64,000 nucleotides of DNA, from the NCBI GenBank assembly GCA_003402285.1, contig QFXG01000015.1, positions 121,094 through 185,093 on the forward strand, given 5' to 3'. Position 1 is the first letter of the stretch. Each line of letters begins with the position of its first letter. This stretch comes from Candidatus Nitrotoga sp. SPKER. GTDB lineage: Bacteria > Pseudomonadota > Gammaproteobacteria > Burkholderiales > Gallionellaceae. Both the position numbers and the translations under genes were made by a program. The notes beneath the pieces are model-generated. The model was not told the DNA's origin. It was given only the letters and a program-made list of their open reading frames with translations, and did not search any database. Below are positions 30,328-37,832 of the stretch, in pieces.

Positions 30328-31908
30328 GTTTGTTACAAATCTAGGCACTCTTCCAAGGGTGCCCAGATTCTTTTCTGCTATAGCATCTGCAAGCGCTGCA
30401 TAACTGCCGGTAATTTTGGCCTCTTTCCCTTTTATCCTAATTTCGCTGACTAACAGCCGCAGGTATTCCTTCCCAAAGCTCGAATCACGGTTTAACAGCT
30501 TGTTTCGAAGTGCCGCAGTAAACGCATTAATGTGCTTTGTCTTTAACAGATCCAGCGGCATTTGTTTCTGACGCTTGTATCCTGCAATGGCGGTTAGAAT
30601 CTCTTGTCGTCTGGCTTGAAGCTTATGCGAATGGCGGTTTAGAGAATCATCCATCGGCAAGAACCCTTTGCCTACTGCTTCATATAGCCGCGTAGTTTCT
30701 TGCTCAATGCTGGCAAATTCCTTTTGCAGTGGGCGGAGTTGGGCTTCAAGATCTAACATCGACACCTTCTGCCGTTCCTTGAGTTCTGACAACATGATTT
30801 TAACGCGCGCTTGCGTGAACACTTTGTCGATCAAGGCTTCCAGCACAAGGCTATCCAGCTTTTGCATAGCGATGGCTTTAGAGGAGCAAAGATTGCCTCC
30901 CTTGCTAATTTGAGTATTGCACTTGTAATACCGGTAACGTCCGCCCTTACCACTTGCCAACGTCATTCCAGCCCCACAATCACCACATTTGAGCAATCCC
31001 GTGAGCAGTGTTTTTGATCCCACAACTTTCGGCGGAATCTTCGCGGGAGCACGCGCCGCACAACGGCTGCGTACATCCGCGAAGATTTCCGCCTCTATGA
31101 TAGGCTCGACTTGTAGCTGCACCCATTCAGATTTGGGCTTTAATTGTTTGGTTTTTTGGTCGCGTTTGTTGAAGTAGTATTCGTTAATGTATAGCGTATT
31201 AGCGAGCAATTCATGCACACGGCTTTTGTTCCATAGCGTACCGCGTAAGGTAATGTTGCGAGTATTGAGATAGCAGGCGATTTCCTTAGCACCTGTGCTG
31301 TGACCTTCAAGGCCGTTCAGGTAAAGATTGAAGATGCGTTTAACCGTGCTTGCTTCTGCTGGATCAATTTCGAGGCATTTCTTTTTCTTGCCTTTGTTAC
31401 CGATGCGCTCTGTTTCAACTGCACGATAGCCGAATGGCGGTTTTGAGCCGTTGAAATAGCCTTGCCGGGTGTTCTCTTTCATTGCGCGCAAAGTATGCTT
31501 GCCGTTTTCCTTGCTCTGATATTCGTCGAACAAGCTAAACATCTTGCCAGCCATTTCTCCTGCTGGATCGTCGCTGATCTCTTGTGTGATGGAATGAAGC
31601 TTGCAACCGGCGCGCTTAAGCATGCGCTCGTAATTCATAAATTCGAACAGGTCGCGGAAGAAACGCGAACGACTGTGGACGATAACGGCTTCATAGGGTG
31701 CGGGATTGAAGGTCGCATCCGAAATCATCTGCTGAAATACTGCCCGCCTGTCGTCGGTAGCAGAGGCACCCGGTTCTATGTATTCCATCGCAATGCTATG
31801 ACCTTGTACCTTGCACCAGTCGCGCATTTGCCGTAGCTGATCTGGGATGGAGAGGTCTTTTTCCGCTTGCTTTGCCGTGGAAACACGGGCATAAAGTGCC
31901 ACTGCCAT
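30286..31908 (-). CDS. Large serine recombinase (integrase)
   Basis: The product (540 residues) has an N-terminal resolvase domain with the catalytic Ser10 in YARVSTAKQ, the arginines of VHSRSRFFRDL, a recombinase domain (about 150-290, with PFGYRAV), a zinc ribbon (CGDCGAGM, YYKCNT, LCSS, about 300-345) and a coiled-coil motif near 380-420. This is the architecture of phage- and element-type large serine integrases that cut attachment sites with a phosphoserine link. The last residues, WLPDLDSNQGPAD, are encoded by the antisense of tRNA-Asn, so the original C terminus was probably changed on integration. The ATG at 31908 follows the small upstream ORF by 5 bases. Confidence 0.93.
   Translation of the reverse strand: MAVALYARVSTAKQAEKDLSIPDQLRQMRDWCKVQGHSIAMEYIEPGASATDDRRAVFQQMISDATFNPAPYEAVIVHSRSRFFRDLFEFMNYERMLKRAGCKLHSITQEISDDPAGEMAGKMFSLFDEYQSKENGKHTLRAMKENTRQGYFNGSKPPFGYRAVETERIGNKGKKKKCLEIDPAEASTVKRIFNLYLNGLEGHSTGAKEIACYLNTRNITLRGTLWNKSRVHELLANTLYINEYYFNKRDQKTKQLKPKSEWVQLQVEPIIEAEIFADVRSRCAARAPAKIPPKVVGSKTLLTGLLKCGDCGAGMTLASGKGGRYRYYKCNTQISKGGNLCSSKAIAMQKLDSLVLEALIDKVFTQARVKIMLSELKERQKVSMLDLEAQLRPLQKEFASIEQETTRLYEAVGKGFLPMDDSLNRHSHKLQARRQEILTAIAGYKRQKQMPLDLLKTKHINAFTAALRNKLLNRDSSFGKEYLRLLVSEIRIKGKEAKITGSYAALADAIAEKNLGTLGRVPRFVTNWLPDLDSNQGPAD
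30338..30375 (+). terminator. Probable tRNA-Asn terminator, also attL region
   Basis: AATCTAGGCAC pairs with GTGCCCAGATT (10 of 11 positions) around a 10-base loop and is followed by CTTTTCT, which fits an intrinsic terminator about 10 bases after the tRNA CCA end. Its right arm is the left copy of the 12-base direct repeat proposed to bound the integrated element. On the other strand the same DNA codes for part of the recombinase C terminus. Confidence 0.65.
30359..30370 (+). repeat. Candidate attL, 12-bp direct repeat
   Basis: GTGCCCAGATTC here is repeated exactly at 36332-36343. The copy lies 31 bases after the tRNA-Asn CCA end, within the tRNA terminator and within the recombinase reading frame. 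Which bases are the crossover core cannot be told from one genome. Confidence 0.5.
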
Positions 31909-31913
31909 TTTGT

Positions 31914-32066
31914 TTATTCCTTTGCTTTTTCGACTTGAATCATCATTTCTTTTAGAATTTCAGGAAAGAATAACGACAGCAGGCGCAGTTCTGATTCTGA
32001 AACTTTTTGCTCATCCAGCTGGCTACGGGGAATAAAACAAACTTCGTAGTTTTGTTGTTCGCTCAC
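31914..32066 (-). CDS. Small 50-residue protein upstream of the recombinase
   Basis: A GTG-started frame codes for a 50-residue product beginning MSEQQNYEVCFIPRSQLDE and ending in a charged helix (VEKAKE). GGAGG stands about 11 bases before the GTG. An ATG four bases upstream in another frame gives only 15 residues, so the GTG frame is the coherent one. The stop lies 5 bases before the recombinase ATG, which suggests coupled expression. It may be a regulator or directionality factor, but I recognise no family. Confidence 0.5.
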   Translation of the reverse strand: MSEQQNYEVCFIPRSQLDEQKVSESELRLLSLFFPEILKEMMIQVEKAKE

Positions 32067-32128
32067 TCATGATGGCACCTCCTTTCCTGCAAATATATTC
32101 CTGCCCATGTTTCGGGTGAGCATCAAGT

Positions 32129-32332
32129 TCACCTTCCCTTTCCGCGCCTTTCGGCATCTCGCCTGATAATTTCTTCAAGCTCCTTTTCAAACTCATCTTT
32201 ACCAAATTCACGCAATACGCGCTTGCGTTGAATTTTAAATTGCGCTGGATTAAGAGTGAGCTCCATTCCTTCAAGCAAACGACGTTTGTGCTTGCCGAGT
32301 GCCTGCAAAATCATGGCTAACAAAATGCTCAC
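32129..32332 (-). CDS. Small basic helical protein of the integrated element
   Basis: The product (67 residues if the GTG at 32332 is used) is highly charged, with KHKRRLLEGMEL, KIQRKRVLREFGKDEF and a Lys/Arg-rich end. The GTG overlaps the stop of the Rep-like gene in GTGA, so translation is probably coupled; an ATG at 32314 is an alternative. Composition suggests a nucleic-acid-binding or accessory replication protein. No family is recognised. Confidence 0.55.
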   Translation of the reverse strand: MSILLAMILQALGKHKRRLLEGMELTLNPAQFKIQRKRVLREFGKDEFEKELEEIIRRDAERRGKGR

Positions 32333-33402
32333 CCTTCGCCCAATCGCATTTCTGTGATGCGCCGCTGGACGCCTGTCTCCCATGTAAGTGGGTCGTGTAA
32401 GCGTTCCAACTGGACGGCCAAATGCGCACGAGTTTCCTTCAACGATATGGGAGAGGTTTCGCCCTTTAAACTATAGATTGCTGCAATGCGCTTCATGTAG
32501 CCATACATGCTGATAGCAATACGCATCATGCGTTCATCCAGCAAGGCTTGCCTGTCTAGTTCACGCACGACCCCTAAGCCTTCCATTTGTGCAATACGTT
32601 CTTGCAGGTCTTGCCACAATGTATGCAAAGGCCAGCGCGAGCGGTTGCTGTCATCTGTCTTGATTCGAAGCGTGGTGTGACTATTCATTAAGAAGCGAAG
32701 CAAATCACCCTGACGTTCTTTTAAATCCTCGAAGGTTCGAATGCCGACTAGCCGCAGCCATTTTTTGCGTGCTTGCCACTCAATACGCCAGACATCTTGT
32801 TCCATGCCCCACAGTTCATAGAACCATGTCTTAAAACTGCTTTCCTCTATCTCATCAGATTTGTTATAGATGCGTAATGCAAGATCCCCCTCACCAAGGC
32901 GAAAGGTTTGTATTTTGCCGTTCTTGCGGTGCTGGTTATCCTTAGCAAAGCTGGAAACAAAGTTGTCTTCGTCAAAATCAATAACAGGCAAGTGATAGTC
33001 GAAAGTGAAATCCACTCGTGAAAGTGTCTCTGGCATGTAGGCTTGAAGGCCGAGGGATTGCGCCCATGCCAGAAAACGTTCATGCAATCCTTGGGCGCTC
33101 GAATGCCACAAGGCAATACTGCGGAAAGTAACGAAAAAGGACGGTACGTTGAATTCACCGAACTGGATACTGAATGCCTCATTCTCTATCAGGAACGGAT
33201 AACCGCTGCCTGTGCCGTGTCCTGCCAGCATGAATTCCTCGCAACCGAGCTGAATATGAGAAGGTGTGCGAGATTTCGAAAGGCGTATGCTTTCTTTCTG
33301 CACGGCTAGCTGCTCATAGTCGAGCAGACAACTTTCAGTTGGCGCAAGGTAGTAAGCGCATTCAATGGTGTCATGACCCGAGAGAAGGAAACGTAAAGTC
33401 AT
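32329..33402 (-). CDS. Rolling-circle replication initiator / Rep_trans-like protein
   Basis: The product (357 residues) shows the pattern of the Rep_trans-type replication initiation family: SRVDFTFDY at residues 128-136 (the Arg-x-Asp...Asp motif), LALRIYNKSDEI at 174-185 (the family's YxK-E segment) and VWRIEWQARKKW at 204-215 (the Arg-Ile-Glu strand). Such proteins nick a double-strand origin through a tyrosine and start rolling-circle replication or transfer of small plasmids and integrative elements. It lies 5 bases after the small possible DNA-binding protein gene on the same strand, and its own stop overlaps the next ORF. The assignment rests on motif memory, so exact family is uncertain. 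Confidence 0.6.
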   Translation of the reverse strand: MTLRFLLSGHDTIECAYYLAPTESCLLDYEQLAVQKESIRLSKSRTPSHIQLGCEEFMLAGHGTGSGYPFLIENEAFSIQFGEFNVPSFFVTFRSIALWHSSAQGLHERFLAWAQSLGLQAYMPETLSRVDFTFDYHLPVIDFDEDNFVSSFAKDNQHRKNGKIQTFRLGEGDLALRIYNKSDEIEESSFKTWFYELWGMEQDVWRIEWQARKKWLRLVGIRTFEDLKERQGDLLRFLMNSHTTLRIKTDDSNRSRWPLHTLWQDLQERIAQMEGLGVVRELDRQALLDERMMRIAISMYGYMKRIAAIYSLKGETSPISLKETRAHLAVQLERLHDPLTWETGVQRRITEMRLGEG

Positions 33403-33407
33403 GATTT

Positions 33408-33758
33408 TTATTTTTTGACTTTGGGTTTAGAAACGACAGACGATTTATTTTTTACCTCAATTTTCATTGATTTAGTTGAACGTTCCATTTGATCTTTAGA
33501 CACAGCGATCAGTTGCTTAACGATGTCTTTTGGCAACTCCTTCGAGACAGCATCCAATCCACAATCCAGAAGCTGATTGACAATGACAGATACCGGAACC
33601 TTCGCCATGTTCGCCATGTTTTCTATTTGTACGAAGATATGCAGAGGAAAGCGATGACTGCGCTGTACGGTTGCGCCAGTATCCATTAAATCGGTATTGC
33701 CAATTACCAGTTCTGCCAACATTTCAGCTTTTGAAGGGTAATCTTGCTCGTTTGTCAT
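33408..33758 (-). CDS. Small possible ribbon-helix-helix protein
   Basis: The product (116 residues) has a central segment HRFPLHIFVQIENMANMAKVP-type strand followed by two helices (PVSVIVNQLLDCGLDAV), which resembles ribbon-helix-helix DNA-binding proteins such as plasmid copy-control or MobC-like accessories. The C-terminal 35 residues are lysine-rich (KSMKIEVKNKSS, SKPKVKK). It is the first gene of the leftward element operon. A perfect inverted repeat 28 bases upstream of its start is a possible operator for it. Confidence 0.55.
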   Translation of the reverse strand: MTNEQDYPSKAEMLAELVIGNTDLMDTGATVQRSHRFPLHIFVQIENMANMAKVPVSVIVNQLLDCGLDAVSKELPKDIVKQLIAVSKDQMERSTKSMKIEVKNKSSVVSKPKVKK

Positions 33759-33785
33759 TAAAGTATCCTTGTAAAGTTACGCAAT

Positions 33786-33804
33786 GGGTTACACATAGTA
33801 ACCC
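33786..33804. promoter_or_regulatory. Perfect inverted repeat, candidate operator
   Basis: GGGTTAC-ACATA-GTAACCC forms a 7-base perfect inverted repeat with a 5-base centre. It lies just upstream of the leftward element operon (first start at 33758), in the position of a promoter or operator. No T tract follows, so it is unlikely to be a terminator. Confidence 0.5.
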
Positions 33805-33903
33805 CACAAGAAATACATTGTCAATGACTTTTAGTTCAAATCAGAAAATAGATATATTCATGCAGACTCTTTACTGGTAAATTTCTGGGTATGTATTTGT
33901 AGC

Positions 33904-33926
33904 CCCCCGTGTTACTTGCACGGGGG
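33904..33926. other. GC-rich perfect hairpin, candidate origin or transfer site
   Basis: CCCCCGTG pairs with CACGGGGG around the loop TTACTTG (8 perfect base pairs, 7-base loop) in an otherwise AT-rich gap. No T tract follows on either strand. It sits upstream of the Rep-like operon, where double-strand origins or nick sites of rolling-circle elements often lie, but the role is inference. Confidence 0.4.
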
Positions 33927-34164
33927 ACTAAATTCAAAGCGCTGGGGCAGGTATTGGATGAATTTGGGTGTAATATGATTATTACTGGCAATAAAAAAAT
34001 GGTTTTCAACTGTGGGATCGATGTTTAGCAACCTGAGACAACAACCTACTGTAGTTTTTAAGGTGCACATATCAGCCAAGTTGGATAGGCAATAAAACTA
34101 GTACATGAATTTAAAAACGAGCAACCACCAGTACCATAACTTCAAAACTTTGCTAGGAGGGATC

Positions 34165-35289
34165 ATGAGAACTAATAGATATTTTTACGTCGTCGTTAGC
34201 CTGTTATTTACATTATTTTCTGCAACAATTTCCGCTCAACAAGTATGCCAAACTCTTTTAAAAGACGGTGTTTTTGATACTTCTTTAAGTGGAAAAGATT
34301 CATATGCAGCAGACTACTTCCGCTCAAGATACTGTAATAGCGGAAGCAGCGGAAATAGCACCTCTTTTAACATGATTTTACCAATTGATGTCATTCCTGT
34401 GGAGTTTGGCGCAAAACAAGGCGGAAACAGCACTCACAACATTTGCGACGAGAAAATTTCCTCACACGAAGATTGGCAAAAATTCTTGAGCTGGTCGAAA
34501 ACAGCCTCTCCGGTATTAGCTAATGCTTTCGTTGAATGTGTTAAAGCAGAAGGGATACAACTCTGGACGGAGCGTAGCCAAGTCACAAATGCTTTTTCCA
34601 TTAACGTTCGTGTTTCATACCAAACAAAAAACTTTCCGCCAGTAAAGCTCAAATTTGGTTTTACTCCATCAAACGTAGTAGGTGTGTGTGCTCCATTAAC
34701 AAAAGCCAAGCTACAAGCTGGCGTTTACGTTGAGAACTTCGATACATTTAAAATCAATTGTTCAATGACAAGCCATACACAAGGAATTGATGTAGGTCTT
34801 ATTGCAGAGGGAAGCTCCATTCCATATCAAAATATGTCTGTCCGCCCATATAACCCCAGACCAATATTTGCTATGAGCAACAACATTAGTAGTTCTGATG
34901 GAGTAAAAACTTCTAGTCCTGGCGACGCTACATTTCTATGGGGATCCGATACCCTACTAAATCGATATGATGGTTCAACAGTGGTTCCACCAACTGACGG
35001 TATTACTAGATGGGCTTCTTGGAGCATTGATGGGGTAATTCCGGGCCTTTATCGAGTTTACGCGACATATGCTGCGGCAGAATCGCGCCCCCTCCGCCTC
35101 CTCGTAGACGGTAAAGTTCAAATTACAGATGTCGCGGCTAAAGAGACCGGCGGTTGGGAGTCAGCAAAACGACAACAAGTAAGCGCAGGCGAGGTTCGAT
35201 TAAATAATCAACATACAGAACTTCGTCTTGAAACAACGGGGGCTTGGCCACATTTCAAAGAAATGCGTTTAGTATTTGTTGCCGACTGA
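34165..35289 (+). CDS. Secreted protein with C-terminal carbohydrate-binding-like domain (element cargo)
   Basis: The start at 34165 is supported by AGGAGG 6 bases before the ATG; a longer frame from 34105 lacks such a site. The product (374 residues) has a signal peptide (MRTNRYFY, hydrophobic core, ISA-QQ cleavage). The mature N-terminal domain has paired cysteines (VCQTLLKDGVFD, SRYCNSG, NICDEK, FVECVKAEG) and no known enzyme motif. The last 115 residues (from about WGSDTLLNR) look like a galactose-binding beta-sandwich: WASWSIDGVIPGLYRVY, RPLRLLVDGK and GEVRLNNQHTELRL resemble CBM6/35-type modules. It is lower in GC than the chromosome and faces away from the Rep operon. Function is unknown. 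Confidence 0.7.
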   Translation: MRTNRYFYVVVSLLFTLFSATISAQQVCQTLLKDGVFDTSLSGKDSYAADYFRSRYCNSGSSGNSTSFNMILPIDVIPVEFGAKQGGNSTHNICDEKISSHEDWQKFLSWSKTASPVLANAFVECVKAEGIQLWTERSQVTNAFSINVRVSYQTKNFPPVKLKFGFTPSNVVGVCAPLTKAKLQAGVYVENFDTFKINCSMTSHTQGIDVGLIAEGSSIPYQNMSVRPYNPRPIFAMSNNISSSDGVKTSSPGDATFLWGSDTLLNRYDGSTVVPPTDGITRWASWSIDGVIPGLYRVYATYAAAESRPLRLLVDGKVQITDVAAKETGGWESAKRQQVSAGEVRLNNQHTELRLETTGAWPHFKEMRLVFVAD

Positions 35290-35505
35290 TGCCCAGCAGT
35301 TTCATCGAAAAGTATCACCATAAAATGGTGCATATTAATCACATATTTGAGTACCAGTTAACGCCACAATTCCAGTTTTATCTAAAGAAAATGTACTTCA
35401 ATTTTTTCTCAAGCCATACCTTTTTGTCAAAATGATATGCCATAGTTTTACAATTAAGCAAAGTACGCTAGGAGCGTTCTGCCGCTGTGCTCTAAATTAG
35501 AAACA

Positions 35506-36126
35506 ATGCTGACCACTAACGAAATTTCCCGCGCTACGAATTATGTTGAAGAATTACGCATTTTCACCCATGGCTTAAAGATTCCTAGTGACGATAAGAT
35601 ACGAGCGGCGGCTTCATGTTTCGCGATCGCCCAAGATCATCACCAAGCGATTGTTCGGCTCATTGAATATCAATTGTTCGCCTCCGTTTTCTCACTTGTT
35701 AGAATAGAATTTGAGGCCTACATCCGAGGTGAATGGTTGTCTCAATGCGCAAGTGATAAGTTAGTTATAGCCTTCCTTAAAGGTATCGAGCCGCCTCGAA
35801 TCGATTGTATGATTGAACAATTAGAGAAGCTTGAACCGTTCAATGAAAATATTCTTTCCCAAATCAAACAAAAGAATTGGAGGTCGATGTGCGCATTTAC
35901 ACACACGGGAGGTTTACATGTACTACTTTGGAATACCGAGGACGGAATCGAACCAAATTACATAAAAGAAGATGTCATTAAAATGCTGAACTTCGCCGAG
36001 ATCATCGCATCGCTTGCCGCTCTTGCAGTAGCAGGCCTAGCGGGCAATAAAAAATTGGCGGTTAGAATTCTCAAGGCCTTAAAGCGGCAACATACAGTTT
36101 GCGAAAACACCGTTAACGCCTGTTAG
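35506..36126 (+). CDS. Helical protein resembling DUF6988 (element cargo)
   Basis: The product (206 residues) is mostly helical, with SCFAIAQDHHQAIVRLIEYQ near residue 42 and the strongly patterned SLVRIEFEAYIRGEWLSQCA near residue 70. There is a conserved-looking CAFTHTGGLH near residue 127 and a hydrophobic helix IIASLAALAVAGLAG near the end. From memory this pattern matches the DUF6988 family, whose role is not known; I cannot confirm it here. It is the last gene before the candidate attR, a usual place for accessory cargo. No membrane export signal is visible. Confidence 0.6.
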   Translation: MLTTNEISRATNYVEELRIFTHGLKIPSDDKIRAAASCFAIAQDHHQAIVRLIEYQLFASVFSLVRIEFEAYIRGEWLSQCASDKLVIAFLKGIEPPRIDCMIEQLEKLEPFNENILSQIKQKNWRSMCAFTHTGGLHVLLWNTEDGIEPNYIKEDVIKMLNFAEIIASLAALAVAGLAGNKKLAVRILKALKRQHTVCENTVNAC

Positions 36127-36331
36127 TTTTACATTAAGACAATAAATTTTAAAATCATAATCTTCAGATTCACCATTTCGAGCACTTCAATACAAAAACA
36201 AAATCAAAATCAACAACAGTCTAGCAGAACAAGGAGGCCAATAATTTGAGCATTTTCTAAAAGTATCGTAAAAATTTGCAGACAGCCCATGCGGGCTAGT
36301 GCCAAGTTCAAAATCCAATTACTATAATCCA

Positions 36332-36343
36332 GTGCCCAGATTC
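36332..36343 (+). repeat. Candidate attR, 12-bp direct repeat
   Basis: This is the second copy of GTGCCCAGATTC, 206 bases after the last cargo gene. About 25 bases further on a strong intrinsic terminator begins, preceded by GGCGAGCCA, which resembles the end of the tRNA (GGGGAGCCA). This fits chromosomal sequence that once stood close to the tRNA. Confidence 0.5.
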
Positions 36344-36366
36344 ATCCGAAGTGGCGAGCCAAATTT

Positions 36367-36395
36367 AAAGCTTTGCTACAATGCAGAGCTTTTTT
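36367..36395 (+). terminator. Rho-independent terminator
   Basis: AAAGCTTTGC pairs with GCAGAGCTTT through all ten positions (one G-U pair) around the loop TACAAT, followed by a run of six T. It lies 23 bases after the candidate attR. It could have served the tRNA-Asn transcript before integration, or now the cargo genes. Confidence 0.8.
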
Positions 36396-36657
36396 GATTA
36401 CCTAAATCATTAATCTGTGCAAGCTGCAACAGCTTAAGATTTCCAGTCATCTTCCAATAACATTCTAGATATCTTGTTGAACATTCATTTTGAGTATTGT
36501 CTTTAAGATCAGATTAATAAAATTACCTTGATTTCTTTATCGGCATCTTTATTTCTTAGTTGAGCAGGAAGATTGATTAGGCGATTAACGAAACGAATCT
36601 TTACTGATAGTTGAGGTAGGCGGTAATCTATAACAGTAATGAACAATGTGTGTAGAT

Positions 36658-37320
36658 TTAAGATCCTATTAAGCTAGCCGTTATATTGATCGACAGACCC
36701 AGAATGGCAACATTGAATAAAAAGCTAAGAATCGATTGCGCCAGCACAGTCTTCCGCATCAAATGTGACATCACTGTGACATCTGATGTTTGGGCGGCAA
36801 CCGCGATAGTGAATGAGAAGTAAAGGAAATCCCAATAGTCAAGATTCTCTTCTTTATCTGGGAAGCTTAGTGCTCGTCGGTCTATGGGTGACCTATAAAA
36901 AATACGTGCATAGTGAAATGTGAACAGGGTTGCGATAAGACACCAGGAGCCGAATACAGTAACCCAGGTAAAAGCATAGTGAGCCCAGCGATGACTAAAT
37001 GGTAAGCTTTTGACGAACGGCAATTCTAGAATAATTGCGCCAATACTAACTATCGCTGCTATCGACATCATAATCAAAATAACAACCGCGCTTTTGTCTT
37101 CTTGCTCGGCAATTTCACGAACTCTAATATGACTCGCGCGTATCATTAACCATCCCATGAGACACAAATAAAACCATACCATGACATTCCAGCCAATTAA
37201 TGCCCGTACAACAGGGTTCCATTGCCAAGGAAGAACCAGCCCAACACCAATACCTGCAATTACAGCACCAGTCAAATGAGGATGGATATGGATAATTTTA
37301 TGAATAGGATGCACTTTCAA
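36658..37320 (-). CDS. DUF1345 family inner-membrane protein
   Basis: The product (220 residues) has about five membrane helices and the late motif DFLYFSFTIAVAAQTSDV near residue 167, which is typical of DUF1345 (COG4291) proteins. That segment resembles a channel pore loop followed by a last helix (ILSFLFNVAILGLSINI), so a transport role is possible, but no member has a firmly known function. It lies next to a broken cytochrome c gene on the same strand, with a gap of about 190 bases. Confidence 0.82.
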   Translation of the reverse strand: MKVHPIHKIIHIHPHLTGAVIAGIGVGLVLPWQWNPVVRALIGWNVMVWFYLCLMGWLMIRASHIRVREIAEQEDKSAVVILIMMSIAAIVSIGAIILELPFVKSLPFSHRWAHYAFTWVTVFGSWCLIATLFTFHYARIFYRSPIDRRALSFPDKEENLDYWDFLYFSFTIAVAAQTSDVTVMSHLMRKTVLAQSILSFLFNVAILGLSINITASLIGS

Positions 37321-37512
37321 CCCCTAACCAATTTATTTCTTCAATTGACATGAAGTTAATAAACACAGATTAGCAAATGCTTTTTGTTTTAAAAGAGCAC
37401 TAAATAATAAATGGTTCACGGATTCAGTTTAAGAGTTCTGTAAAATTTAACAGTAGCTTGAGATATAGCAAAATTATTACATTCGCTACTAGCAAGGATG
37501 CATAACTCAAAT

Positions 37513-37832
37513 TTATTTTGCCAAGCCAGCGATAAACTTTGCGAGAAATTGGATTTCAGAATCATTTGCGCCTAAGCCTTTTGCCGGCATAGATCCAAAT
37601 AGCCAGCCAAACGACCCGCCGAGAGTAATGCTAGCAGCAATTTTGCTTGCGGCATCTTTATCCCCTTATATTTCTCGGAAACCGCCATAAAAGATGGACC
37701 AAAATTATGTTTATCGATGGCGTGACAGGTACCACATTTAGTCTGGCCCTCTGCTGGCATATCTACTGCCAAAGTGTAGTCGGAAATAATTAAGCCTGCC
37801 GTCGCAAAGATGATTGCAAAAATTGAATTCAT
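37513..37832 (-). pseudogene. Class I cytochrome c (c551/c552 type), frameshifted
   Basis: The first frame (start 37832) gives a signal peptide (MNSIFAIIFATAGLIIS, TLA-VD) and the heme motif KCGTCHAIDKHNFGPSF, then runs out of family pattern after MPQAK. From that point the next frame gives a normal end, with GGSFGWLFGSMPAKG (axial methionine) and EIQFLAKFIAGLAK, stopping at 37513. One missing base in an A-run (AAAA where AAAAA would restore the frame, near 37638-37643) explains this. The unshifted product would be 86 residues without the methionine ligand. It is either a real mutation or a sequencing error. Intact relatives carry electrons in the periplasm. Confidence 0.8.

Larger units (their letters stand above)
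30359..36343. mobile_element. Integrated element at tRNA-Asn (serine recombinase, Rep, cargo), about 6 kb
   Basis: The region contains a large serine recombinase next to tRNA-Asn, two small ORFs, a Rep_trans-like initiator, a small DNA-binding-like protein and two cargo genes in lower-GC DNA. A 12-base perfect direct repeat (GTGCCCAGATTC) at 30359-30370 and 36332-36343 is the best candidate for attL and attR. The gene content fits a small integrative mobilisable element or an integrated rolling-circle plasmid; no conjugation or phage structural genes are visible. The left end is better supported than the right end. Confidence 0.7.
36127..36657. other. Gene-free region with attR and terminator
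   Basis: This 531-base stretch contains no supported gene. It holds the candidate right end of the integrated element, the terminator listed separately and AT-rich DNA up to the end of the DUF1345 gene. A short palindrome AGCCCATGCGGGCT at 36286-36299 is present but unexplained. Confidence 0.6.

Noticed and set aside
30338..30375. Hairpin after tRNA-Asn as the origin of transfer
   Set aside because: Position and T tract fit a tRNA terminator better; the GC-rich hairpin at 33904-33926 is a more likely origin candidate.
32023..32274. 83-residue minus-strand frame in the integrated element
   Set aside because: It overlaps the 67-residue frame that is coupled to the Rep-like gene and the 50-residue frame before the recombinase; its C-terminal part lies in a different frame from both, and it has no start signal of its own.
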